Assembly (NCBI GenBank): GCA_022071975.1
Contig: JAJVIO010000008.1
Span: 1-64,000 of the forward strand
Length of the DNA stretch: 64,000 nt
Reading direction: 5' to 3'
From: Planctomycetota bacterium
Lineage (GTDB): Bacteria > Planctomycetota > UBA8742 > UBA2392
Positions 16,627 to 24,862 of the stretch are shown one piece after another. The translations under genes and the position numbers were made by a program. Within the stretch, counting starts at the first letter, position 1. Each line of letters starts with the position of its first letter. The notes under the pieces are model-generated. The model was not told the origin of the DNA and made no database searches. It saw only the letters and a program-made list of their open reading frames with translations.

Positions 16627-17850
16627 ATGGCGATGCGAAGCCTGGCTGTTTCCGCGCTTGCCGTCCTGCTGCTGGCCGCGTATCAGGCGCCTGCGGGCGC
16701 CGAGCCCAAGGTTGAGCGTACGGTTAATTGTGTCTATCCGGCCGCGGTGCTGGGGACGGCGCTCAACGACCTGGCCACCCAGCTTGGCTACGCCTTTGAG
16801 CCGGGCGAGTTTGCGGACAGCTACGAACTTGAAGGGCTGGTCTGGGTGCACGCCAAGGGCGTGTCACCCCAGCTGGCCGCGAAGCTGCTTTCGGCCTCGG
16901 CTGGCGTGCGCGTGGTGCTGGACGACGCCAACCGCACACTGACAGTCCGCGCGCTGGAGGCCTCCGCCGAGCCGCCGAAGGTGCGTGCATTCAAGGTAGA
17001 CTCGCTGTGTCGCCTGTATCTCGACTACCAGAAACGCTACGGCTTCCAGGGTGACGCCGGATCGCCCGAACTGTTTGACAATCCAACCGCCACCGAAGAG
17101 TTGCGTGACGCGGCGGCGGAGGTTCTGCAGCTCGGCGAGGAAGCGCCCGGCTCGGCCGTGGGCAAGCGTCTCGTTTACACGCGCAGCGCCTCCGATCTTG
17201 ACCGGCTGGATGAGCTGTTCCGGCTGCTGGAAAGCGGCGGCGAAAGCGCCGCGCTGCGCCAGGACCGCCTCAACCGTGACGCCCTGTCGAAGCTGCGCTC
17301 GGAGTTCGGCGGCGAACAGCCCCTGCTCAGCGCTACGCTCTGGCAGCTGTTCAAAGACTGCCCCACGCCGGTCTACCTCGATTACTCGCTGATGCAGGCT
17401 GTCGATTTCGAGTACGACAACACGGAAGCGCGCCTGGGCGGCGAGATGAACCATCACGAAGCCTTACTGGCCGTGGCGCGCGAGCAGGGCTTCGAAATCG
17501 ACAGCCTGAACGGCGCGCTGCGCCTGCACCAGGCGTACTTCTCCAGCTCGGCGAGCTACCGCGTGTTCGACGTCTCCGGCCTGCTGGCTGAGCTCGAGAA
17601 GCAGTACGCCGAGTTGAAGACCGACCCCCAGACGCAGGAAGGTTTCCAGGGCGACCTGCGCACGGAAGGTGGTGTGCAGGTGGTGGTGGACGCCCTCTGC
17701 ATTCAGCTCGACAACGCCGGTTGCGCTTCGCTGGTGCGGGCCTATGGTTCACGGCTGGTGGTTTCCGGCGGGGTGGACGTGATCGACCGCGCGGCCGAAG
17801 TGCTTGCTGCCATGGGCTGGCAGGCGGAAGGCGAAAGGAAAGAAAAATGA
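16627..17850 (+). CDS. Exported secretin-N-like family protein, copy 2 of 3
   Basis: This 407-residue product has a signal peptide (MAMRSLAVSALAVLLLAAYQAPAGA). The repeats ALNDLATQLGYAFEPG and ALLAVAREQGFEIDSL resemble STN-type modules, and YRVFDVSGLLAELEKQY recurs in copy 3. The C-terminal box is AYGSRLVVSGGVDVIDRAAE then MGWQAE. The ATG at 16627 is used; a GTG two codons earlier is possible. It overlaps copy 3 by four bases (ATGA), indicating coupled translation. Confidence 0.7.
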   Translation: MAMRSLAVSALAVLLLAAYQAPAGAEPKVERTVNCVYPAAVLGTALNDLATQLGYAFEPGEFADSYELEGLVWVHAKGVSPQLAAKLLSASAGVRVVLDDANRTLTVRALEASAEPPKVRAFKVDSLCRLYLDYQKRYGFQGDAGSPELFDNPTATEELRDAAAEVLQLGEEAPGSAVGKRLVYTRSASDLDRLDELFRLLESGGESAALRQDRLNRDALSKLRSEFGGEQPLLSATLWQLFKDCPTPVYLDYSLMQAVDFEYDNTEARLGGEMNHHEALLAVAREQGFEIDSLNGALRLHQAYFSSSASYRVFDVSGLLAELEKQYAELKTDPQTQEGFQGDLRTEGGVQVVVDALCIQLDNAGCASLVRAYGSRLVVSGGVDVIDRAAEVLAAMGWQAEGERKEK

Positions 17851-19070
17851 AGACACTGGCAAGCCTGGCGTTGCTGGCGGCGCTTACGCTGTGCGTGCAG
17901 GCCCAGGACAACCCGGCGCCGCAACCGGTTGATCTCGGCGTTTACGGCGGCAGCGGCCATGAAGCGGCCACCAGCCTGGCCGAGGGCCTGGGCGCGCGCC
18001 TGATGCTGCACGACATTGAGGCCGACAGCCTGCCGGCCGAGACATGGGCGGTGCGCAAGCAGGCCACGCCGCAGCAAGCGGCTGAGCTGCTGGGCCACGC
18101 GCTGGGCTGCCAGGCGCTGCTTGACGCGCGCGGAAAGACGCTGCACCTGTACCCGCCCGGCGCTTCCCTGCGCGGCTCAAAGATCAAGGGTTACGACGTC
18201 AGCGTGCTGGCCGGGCGCTTCGTCGAATACGTGAACAAGTACGGCGCCGCACGCGAACCCGTTAAGCCGGGCGAACAGGCCGCCCCCGAACGCACCGCGG
18301 CCGGGCACCTGGCCGTGCTGCTTGACGACGTGCTTTACGATCCGCGTGGCGCACAGGCCGATGCCTCGGTGGTGGGGGATCGCCTGCTGTACACAACGGA
18401 CGACGCCACCCACGCCCGCGTGCGCGAGGCGCTCGATCTGCTGATGGCCGAAAACGGCGGAGAATCCTCCGACCTGAAGGCTGAGCGCGAGGCAGTCGAG
18501 AAACTCAAGAACACGAAGTTCAGCGCCGAGCTGACCGGCACACCGGTTTCCAGCATCCTCACCGAAATCTGCTCCACGGCCGGGTTGGGCGTGGTGCTGG
18601 GCCCCGACCTGGCCGCTTTCGCCTGCGCCGAACACATCGACTTCAAGCCCCGTGAAGGCACCGCCTGGGAAGCCCTGCACGGCCTGCTGGTGCGCCTGCG
18701 CGAGCAGGAGGTAGCGGTGGAGTTCCAGGCCGCGGGTGGGGCACTGGTATTCGAGCTGGAAAATGAACAGCAGGGTCGCGGCTACCGCGTGTACGACATC
18801 GCGGAACTGCTGAAGAAGCTGGACGCGTCCTACCAGCGTCAGCGCACCACGCCCGGCAAGGATGAAGGCTTCGACGGCGACTTGCGCGGCGCGGGCGGAA
18901 ACAAAGTGATCCTGATTTCCCTCGAGCAGCAGCTGGATGCGGCCCACGCCCCCGGCAACTACAGCTGCCTGGCCTACGGCACACGCCTGATCGTGCGCGG
19001 CGGCAATGCGGCCGTGAATGCGGCGACGCAGATTTTGAAGGAAATGGGCTGGGAGGAACCGGGTAAGTGA
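17847..19070 (+). CDS. Exported secretin-N-like family protein, copy 3 of 3
   Basis: This 407-residue protein starts with a signal peptide (MKTLASLALLAALTLCVQAQ). KLKNTKFSAELTGTPVSSIL aligns with copy 1, and YRVYDIAELLKKLDASYQ and EGFDGDLRGAGGNKV align with copy 2. The C-terminal box is AYGTRLIVRGGNAAVNAATQ then MGWEE. The start overlaps the copy 2 stop, and the stop overlaps the pssA start by one base. The set thus lies inside a phospholipid operon. Confidence 0.7.
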   Translation: MKTLASLALLAALTLCVQAQDNPAPQPVDLGVYGGSGHEAATSLAEGLGARLMLHDIEADSLPAETWAVRKQATPQQAAELLGHALGCQALLDARGKTLHLYPPGASLRGSKIKGYDVSVLAGRFVEYVNKYGAAREPVKPGEQAAPERTAAGHLAVLLDDVLYDPRGAQADASVVGDRLLYTTDDATHARVREALDLLMAENGGESSDLKAEREAVEKLKNTKFSAELTGTPVSSILTEICSTAGLGVVLGPDLAAFACAEHIDFKPREGTAWEALHGLLVRLREQEVAVEFQAAGGALVFELENEQQGRGYRVYDIAELLKKLDASYQRQRTTPGKDEGFDGDLRGAGGNKVILISLEQQLDAAHAPGNYSCLAYGTRLIVRGGNAAVNAATQILKEMGWEEPGK

Positions 19071-20092
19071 TGCCCGACCAGAACGCACCCTCGGAGTCCG
19101 GGCGCCAGGCCGAAGTCACGGCCAGCGGGCGCTTGATCCAGCTTGGGTCCGGCGAAGGCGCGCTCGATGGCTCGAACACCACGCGCCGCATGCGGAAGCA
19201 CCAGCGCATGCGCGGGCTGGCGATGCTTCCCACGGCGCTGACGCTGGGCAACGCGATTTCCGGCATCGCCGCGCTGATCGAGCTGACCAAGGCCTACGCC
19301 TACATGGTCGCCGGCGACAGCGAAGGCGTGTTCGTGCGCCTGGGCTACGCCGCGCTGCTGATCGGCGCGGGCATGCTGTGCGACGCTCTTGATGGCAAGG
19401 TGGCGCGCATGACCGCCACCACAGGCCGCTTCGGCGCTGAGCTGGACAGCCTGTGCGACGCCGTCACCTTCGGCGTGGTGCCGGCGCTGATGATCCGCGT
19501 CGCCGGCGACTTCTTCTTCGCCCACGGCAGCGGCATCGAGTTCGACACCAAGATCCTGTGGGCCGTCAGCGGGCTCTACGCCTGCTGCGCGATCCTGCGG
19601 CTGGCGCGCTACAACGTGGAAACGGACGAGGAAGACGACCACACCAGCTTCCGCGGTCTGCCCTCGCCGGCCGCAGCGGCCAGCATCGCCGGCTTCGTGC
19701 TGGCGCTGAGCTGGTTGCACCACACGTTTGCGGGCTTCAGCGCGCAGCCCTGGCCCTGGATTCTGCGTTTTGCCTTCCCCGTGGTGTGCCTGTTCATCGG
19801 CGTCATGATGGTCACGCGCATCCGCTACGTACACCTGTTCAACCGTCTGGTGACGCGCAAGCAAAGCCTGCGCACCATGGTGGTGTTCCTGGTACTCCTC
19901 ACCGGCGTGGTGGTTTTCAGCGACTACTGGCGTCTCACGCTTCCCGCGCTGATGCTGGTGTACGTGATATCCGGGCCGGCCTACTTTGCGTACCGCTTCC
20001 TGCGCGGGCGCGGGCTGCTGGGGCGGCGCCTCGCCGTGGCAGAGCGCAAGCGCAAGCGCGACGAGCGCGTCGCCAGGCAGAACCAGGTCTGA
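19070..20092 (+). CDS. pssA: CDP-diacylglycerol-serine O-phosphatidyltransferase
   Basis: PssA makes phosphatidylserine from CDP-diacylglycerol and serine in the inner membrane. The CDP-alcohol phosphotransferase signature DG-x2-AR-x8-G-x3-D-x3-D is complete (DGKVAR, then G, then ELDSLCDAVTFG) near residue 105. About eight membrane helices follow the family layout, and SFRGLPSPAAAASIAG is typical of the bacterial type II enzyme. The N-terminus has a 40-residue polar extension. The start overlaps the preceding stop (TGATG). With psd upstream the operon can make phosphatidylethanolamine. Confidence 0.92.
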   Translation: MPDQNAPSESGRQAEVTASGRLIQLGSGEGALDGSNTTRRMRKHQRMRGLAMLPTALTLGNAISGIAALIELTKAYAYMVAGDSEGVFVRLGYAALLIGAGMLCDALDGKVARMTATTGRFGAELDSLCDAVTFGVVPALMIRVAGDFFFAHGSGIEFDTKILWAVSGLYACCAILRLARYNVETDEEDDHTSFRGLPSPAAAASIAGFVLALSWLHHTFAGFSAQPWPWILRFAFPVVCLFIGVMMVTRIRYVHLFNRLVTRKQSLRTMVVFLVLLTGVVVFSDYWRLTLPALMLVYVISGPAYFAYRFLRGRGLLGRRLAVAERKRKRDERVARQNQV

Positions 20093-20093
20093 C

Positions 20094-21161
20094 ATGGCCG
20101 CACCCATCCTGACTGCTGACCAGGTTGAAGAGGCCGCGCGACTGCTGCGCGAGGGCGGGCTGGTCGCGTTTCCCACCGACACCGTGTACGGCGTGGCAGC
20201 CATGGCCGACGCGGGCTTCCACAGCGCGCACCTGCAGGCGTTCAAGGGCGGGCGACCGCAGCCCTTCGCGCTGCACCTTCCCGACGTGGAGTCGGCCGTG
20301 CGCACGGCCGAGCCTTTGTTTGAGCTTGAGCGCCACGCGGTGCGGCAACTGGGCCCGCGCGGCGTCACGGTGATCGTTGCACACGGGGCCGGGCACGAAG
20401 GCCTGGGCCTGCGCATCGTGCAGCACGACCTGGGATCTCGCTTTCTGACGCTGGCTAAGGCCCCGGTGGTCGCCACCAGCGCTAACGAGCACGGCCAGCC
20501 GCCACTGCGCGACCCGGACAGCATCGCGGCGTTGCCCGGTATCACGGCGGTGCTGAGCGCCGGGGAGTTGCCCGAGCGCCCGGCCTCAAGCGTGGTGCGC
20601 ATGCTGCGCAGCGGCCTGCAGGTGTTACGCGCGGGCGCCCTGGGGCATGAGGAACTGGCGGCGCTGTTTACCCGCCGCGTAGAGTTCGTGTGCCTGGGCA
20701 ACCTGAACCGCAGCGCCTTTGCGCGCGGGCTGATCGATGCCATGCAGGCCTTCTACGCCGCCCGGGTTAAAAAATTCATCCCCGCCTGGCGCCCGTCTTC
20801 TTCGGGGTTGATCGCAAACCCGCGCGCACAGTCGCCCCGACAGATGCTTGAGGTCGCGGCGCGCTACCAGGTTGACCTTGCCGGCCACGTGCCCACGCGC
20901 TTTGAGCCCGGACGGCCGCAGGCTGTGGACGTCGCCGTCGCGATGGGGGAGGACATCGTGGACGCGCTGCCAAGTGCACGGCACTGGACGGTGACTGATC
21001 CCATGGGCGGGCCTGAAGACGGTTACCGGGAAATGGCGGCGCAGGTGCGCGCGCACCTGGTTTCGCTGCTGGCGCGCACGGCGCGGGTGGATGCCGCCGA
21101 TGCCGCATTGGAAGCCGAGTTCGAAAAGCTATTCTCGCCTGCAGAGGGAGAGAGCCGATGA
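20094..21161 (+). CDS. TsaC/YrdC threonylcarbamoyl-AMP synthase fused to LMW phosphotyrosine phosphatase
   Basis: Residues 1-190 are a Sua5/YrdC domain for the first step of tRNA t6A synthesis: LLREGGLVAFPTDTVYGVAA, FKGGRPQPFALHL and VVATSANEHGQPPL. Residues 200-345 are a low-molecular-weight tyrosine phosphatase domain: VCLGNLNRSAFARGL contains the CX5R loop, and DPMGGPEDGYREM holds the late Asp-Pro. In Bacillus the two proteins are separate neighbours (ywlC, ywlE) followed by the rpiB homologue ywlF; here the first two are fused and rpiB follows with ATGA overlap. The start at 20094, one base after pssA, matches the first domain. Confidence 0.88.
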   Translation: MAAPILTADQVEEAARLLREGGLVAFPTDTVYGVAAMADAGFHSAHLQAFKGGRPQPFALHLPDVESAVRTAEPLFELERHAVRQLGPRGVTVIVAHGAGHEGLGLRIVQHDLGSRFLTLAKAPVVATSANEHGQPPLRDPDSIAALPGITAVLSAGELPERPASSVVRMLRSGLQVLRAGALGHEELAALFTRRVEFVCLGNLNRSAFARGLIDAMQAFYAARVKKFIPAWRPSSSGLIANPRAQSPRQMLEVAARYQVDLAGHVPTRFEPGRPQAVDVAVAMGEDIVDALPSARHWTVTDPMGGPEDGYREMAAQVRAHLVSLLARTARVDAADAALEAEFEKLFSPAEGESR

Positions 21162-21622
21162 AGATCGCCGTTGCCGCCGACCACGCCGCCGTCGAGATGA
21201 AGGAAGAGGTGGTGCGCTTCCTGAAAGAGGCGGGTCACAAAGTGGACGACCTGGGCCCCTTCACCAAGGACCGCGTCGACTACCCGGACTTCGCGGCCCG
21301 CGCCTGCGACCTGCTGGTGAAAGACGAAGTGGACCGCGTGGTGCTGATCTGCGGCTCGGGCATCGGCATGGCCATGAGCGCCAACAAGATTCCCGGCTGT
21401 CGCGCCGCCGTAGTGCACGACCCCTGGGAAGCCGAGATGTGCCGACGCCACAACAACGCAAACGTCGCCTGTTTCGGCAGCCGCTCCATGGGCATTGAGA
21501 TGGTCACCGCCAGCCTGAAAGTGTTCCTGGACAGCGGCTTCGACGGCGGGCGCCACACCGGCCGCGTCGCCAAGATGAGCAAGCTGGACGGCAGCGCGAC
21601 CATCGACCTGCCGGCCGAATAA
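21158..21622 (+). CDS. rpiB: Ribose-5-phosphate isomerase B
   Basis: This enzyme interconverts ribose 5-phosphate and ribulose 5-phosphate in the pentose phosphate pathway. The 154-residue RpiB/LacAB protein has AADHAAVEMKEEV at the start, the LICGSGIGMAMSANK loop with the catalytic cysteine and HNNANVACFGSRSMG. Length is normal. It overlaps the upstream fusion gene by four bases and probably depends on it for translation. Confidence 0.95.
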   Translation: MKIAVAADHAAVEMKEEVVRFLKEAGHKVDDLGPFTKDRVDYPDFAARACDLLVKDEVDRVVLICGSGIGMAMSANKIPGCRAAVVHDPWEAEMCRRHNNANVACFGSRSMGIEMVTASLKVFLDSGFDGGRHTGRVAKMSKLDGSATIDLPAE

Positions 21623-21631
21623 GGCGCGAAC

Positions 21632-22615
21632 ATGGCCGAGCTGGTCTATCGCCACTGGAACGACACGCTGAACGCCGACCAGTGCGTCAGCGTTGACGGC
21701 AACGCTCCCGGTCGCCTGCACCTGTCACACTGGCCCGGCAACCGCACGCCGGAGCGCTTCCGCCACGACCTTTCCACCGGCATGGCGCTGAAGCTGGCCG
21801 CCGCGCCCGACCGTGCCGAGGTGCTGTCCGGCATCACCACCGTTACGAACACGCACTGGGACACGGACGGCCTGTGCAGCGTGTTCGCCGTGCTTCAGCC
21901 TGCGCTGGCGCAGGTCCACGGCCAGACCCTGCTGGCCGCCGCCCTGGCCGGCGATTTCGGCCTGTTCACGACGCCGGAGGGCGTGAAGCTGGACCTGACA
22001 TTGACCGCGCTGACCCGCCGGCCCGACAGCCCGGTCGCCAGCGAGCGCTTCAGCGACGAGTTGACCCGCCGCCAGGCGCAGTACGACTTCGGCCTTGAGT
22101 TGCTGCCTCGCCTGCTGGCCCACCCCGACCTGCACGCGGACTGGTTCGCGCAGGAGTTCTGGACCATCCAGCAGGATCAACGCGCCCTGCGCGAAGGTGA
22201 TGCCGAAATTGAGCGCTTCGACGCGCTGGATTTTGCCGTGGTCACCAGCGACCGCACGCTGCACGAGACGGCCGTCAACACGGCCACAGCCTGTGACCGG
22301 ATACTGACAGTCCTGAGCGATGACACCGACCAGTATCGCTATCAGTTACGGTTGACCACGCTGTCGTGGTTCGACCTGGTTTCCGGCCCTCCGCGTTCCC
22401 GCCCGGACTGGGGCCCGTTGGTCAAGATGTTGAATGATCAGGCCGCCGAGCAAGGTGGGCGCTGGGTGGGGGACGACCTGGCGGACCCAACTCCGGCTCT
22501 GGCGTTCCTGAATGATAAGGAAGAGCTTGCGCCAAACCCCACCCGGCCGGAAGTCGTGAAGCGGCTGATGGCACAGTTCTTTACGCAGGGGCCCTACCTG
22601 CCGGCCGGTATCTGA
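21632..22615 (+). CDS. Conserved-looking cytoplasmic protein of unknown function
   Basis: I do not recognise this 327-residue protein with certainty. It has no signal peptide or membrane helix. LHLSHWPGNRTPERFRHDLSTGMAL near the N-terminus and NTHWDTDGLCSVFAVLQPA about residue 73 look like conserved boxes. The second resembles the DxDG-type metal site of DHH-like phosphoesterases but is not sufficient to assign one. It begins nine bases after rpiB and ends the operon. Confidence 0.6.
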   Translation: MAELVYRHWNDTLNADQCVSVDGNAPGRLHLSHWPGNRTPERFRHDLSTGMALKLAAAPDRAEVLSGITTVTNTHWDTDGLCSVFAVLQPALAQVHGQTLLAAALAGDFGLFTTPEGVKLDLTLTALTRRPDSPVASERFSDELTRRQAQYDFGLELLPRLLAHPDLHADWFAQEFWTIQQDQRALREGDAEIERFDALDFAVVTSDRTLHETAVNTATACDRILTVLSDDTDQYRYQLRLTTLSWFDLVSGPPRSRPDWGPLVKMLNDQAAEQGGRWVGDDLADPTPALAFLNDKEELAPNPTRPEVVKRLMAQFFTQGPYLPAGI

Positions 22616-22773
22616 GCCTCAACGTCACCGGTTTGTCTGAAATACAATCGTCGCTTGACCTTGAGGCGGATTCGGGCCATGCTGTGAGTTACCCCCATAG
22701 TGGATTCGACTTCGGCAGTTTGTAGGTGTGATTGGCGAGGCCAATCAGCCTTCGCCATTGTTTCGAGGATCTC

Positions 22774-24828
22774 ATGGCAAAGACCGCATGGGGCATTGAG
22801 CTCGGTACGTCGAGTGTCAAGGCCGTGAAGCTGAGCGGTGACCGTGGCGGCGTCGCTCTTGAAGACGTTGCCATCATCCCCTTGTCCGACTTCGGCCTTG
22901 GCGCCGGCAGCAGCGCGCAGGACGCCACGGCGGGCGCGCTGAACGAGCTGCGCTCAAGCAAGGGCATCAAGAAGGGCGACGAGGTGTTCGTCTCGATCTC
23001 GGGCCAGAACACCCTGGGCCGCATCATCAGCCTGCCGCCCGTCGCCAAGGAACGCGTGCGCGAGACAATTGAGAACGAAGCGCGCTCGCAGATTCCAATC
23101 AAGCTCGAAGAGGCGGTCTGGGACTTCCAGATCATCGACGAGGAAGACCCCGACGAGCTGCGGGTGAATTTGTACGCCGCCAAGAAGGATGTGGTGGACC
23201 AGATCGTCGATACCTGCGACATGGCCGGCCTGCAGATCACCGGCATCCAGGTGGCGCCGCTGGGCATCTACAACTTCATCAAGTACGAGATGGACGACGC
23301 CGTCAGTGACGCCTGCGTCGCCATCGACATCGGCGCCGACAATACCGACGTCGTGATCATCGACGGCCAGAAGACCTACGTGCGTGTGGTGCCCGTGGCC
23401 GGCAACGACATCACCAAGGCCCTGCGCGCCCGCTTCAAGCTGTCGGCCGACGACGCCGAAAACCTCAAGCGCCGCGCCCACAAGAGCAAAGACGCTGCGG
23501 CGGTGTTTGAGGCCATGAAGCCGCCCCTGAAGGACATGGTGGGCGAAATCTACCGCGCCGTGGGCTTCTACAAGTCACAGAACGAAGACGCCAACATCAA
23601 CCAGCTGGTGATGATGGGCAACGGCAGCAAGCTGCTGAACATCAAGAAGTTCTTCGAGCAGCAACTGCAGTACCAGGTCCACAAGGTGGACACCCCGGTG
23701 CGCGTGTCGCTCGCGCGCAGCGTGGACCCCACAGAGGTCCAGAACAACATCCAGAGCCTGACCGTTGCCATCGGCCTCGCGCTGCAGGGCCTGGGACTGG
23801 ATGAAGTCAACACCATCAACCTGATTCCGCCCAGCTACATCGAATCCCAGGCGCTGGCCAAGATCCGCACGCCCTTCTTTGTCGCGGGCGGCATCGCGGC
23901 GGCCGGCGGCATCATCGCGCTGCTGCTCGCGATCCTGTCCACGGGCGGCGTCAGCACGGTGATCGGCGACGCGGAAAGCCTCAAGGCCGCGGCCACGGCC
24001 CGCGACCAGGAGGTGCAGAGCAAGCAACCCCCCGAAGAGGACGCGCTCAAGGCGTACTCACTGCGTAACCTCGCCGAGGGTGTTGCGGGTGTCTTCCCGG
24101 CCCAGAAGCCCAAGGACGACGAAGAAGAAGGCTCGGGCACCCCGGCCATCGAGCTGACGGTGCGCGCCAACGAGGCGCCGGGCATGCTGACCCGCGCCAC
24201 CCACGAGGCGCTGGCGGCCTACGCGGCCGGCAATCCGCGCACGCGGGTCTATTACGCCAACTACAAGCCCCAGGCCTTGAGCGGCGGCCTGCTGACCACC
24301 ACGGCGTCGCTGCTGGAATCGGTGATCGAGCCCAGTTGGGTCGGCGCTGAGGAGAACCAGGGCGGGCATTTCGCGGCCAAGCGCGTGATCACGTTCCGGG
24401 TCTGGATCGCCTCGGAGCTGACCTCGTCGATCGGCCAGGACCAGGCCCACGACGCCTTGAAGAAGAAACTGGTGGACGAAGGCCTGCTGACCAACCGCCT
24501 GAAAGAGGCTCTGCTGGCAGAGTTCAAGGCCACCGGCCAGCTTGACGGAATCGATGAAAAGGACCTCAAGAAGATTGATTTCTCCAAGAACGTCTCGGTG
24601 ATCGTCAACCAGATCTCCAACCTCGATTACGGCAGCCAGAAGAGTGAGCTTCGCATCGGCGACCTGATCGGCACCTCCGGTGTGCTGATCCAGAAGGCCG
24701 GCCGTACGCCGCGCCCGTCACGCGCCGCCAACGACACGAAGTTCGGCGTCAGCGAGGTGGCCGTCACGTTGACGCTCACGCCGGTGCAGGAGCCGAAGCC
24801 CGCCGAAGCGGAAGAGGCAAGCGAATAA
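22774..24828 (+). CDS. pilM: PilM-PilN fusion, type IV pilus-like assembly protein
   Basis: Residues 1-345 are an actin-like PilM domain: WGIELGTSSVKAVKL and CVAIDIGADNTDVVIID are the two phosphate loops, and MMGNGSKLLNIKKFFEQQL the third nucleotide motif. PilM normally ends there and binds the short N-terminal INLLP peptide of membrane protein PilN. Here INLIPPSYIESQALAK (residues 348-363) continues in the same chain into a membrane helix (about 367-392) and a 290-residue periplasmic part. So this is a PilM-PilN fusion of 684 residues. The ATG at 22774 follows GAGGAT and starts at the first family residue. It heads the secretin locus. Confidence 0.85.
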   Translation: MAKTAWGIELGTSSVKAVKLSGDRGGVALEDVAIIPLSDFGLGAGSSAQDATAGALNELRSSKGIKKGDEVFVSISGQNTLGRIISLPPVAKERVRETIENEARSQIPIKLEEAVWDFQIIDEEDPDELRVNLYAAKKDVVDQIVDTCDMAGLQITGIQVAPLGIYNFIKYEMDDAVSDACVAIDIGADNTDVVIIDGQKTYVRVVPVAGNDITKALRARFKLSADDAENLKRRAHKSKDAAAVFEAMKPPLKDMVGEIYRAVGFYKSQNEDANINQLVMMGNGSKLLNIKKFFEQQLQYQVHKVDTPVRVSLARSVDPTEVQNNIQSLTVAIGLALQGLGLDEVNTINLIPPSYIESQALAKIRTPFFVAGGIAAAGGIIALLLAILSTGGVSTVIGDAESLKAAATARDQEVQSKQPPEEDALKAYSLRNLAEGVAGVFPAQKPKDDEEEGSGTPAIELTVRANEAPGMLTRATHEALAAYAAGNPRTRVYYANYKPQALSGGLLTTTASLLESVIEPSWVGAEENQGGHFAAKRVITFRVWIASELTSSIGQDQAHDALKKKLVDEGLLTNRLKEALLAEFKATGQLDGIDEKDLKKIDFSKNVSVIVNQISNLDYGSQKSELRIGDLIGTSGVLIQKAGRTPRPSRAANDTKFGVSEVAVTLTLTPVQEPKPAEAEEASE

Positions 24829-24862
24829 ACATCACGCGGTCTGAAGACCGGCAGGGTCAATT

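Noticed and set aside
18974-20743. 589-codon reverse-strand open frame
   Set aside because: It is antisense to pssA and the TsaC fusion; low-complexity Arg/Ala/Gln content and no recognisable domain.
22655-22690. Promoter before pilM (TTGACC then CATGCT)
   Set aside because: The -35 box is fair but no acceptable -10 box lies at the right distance.
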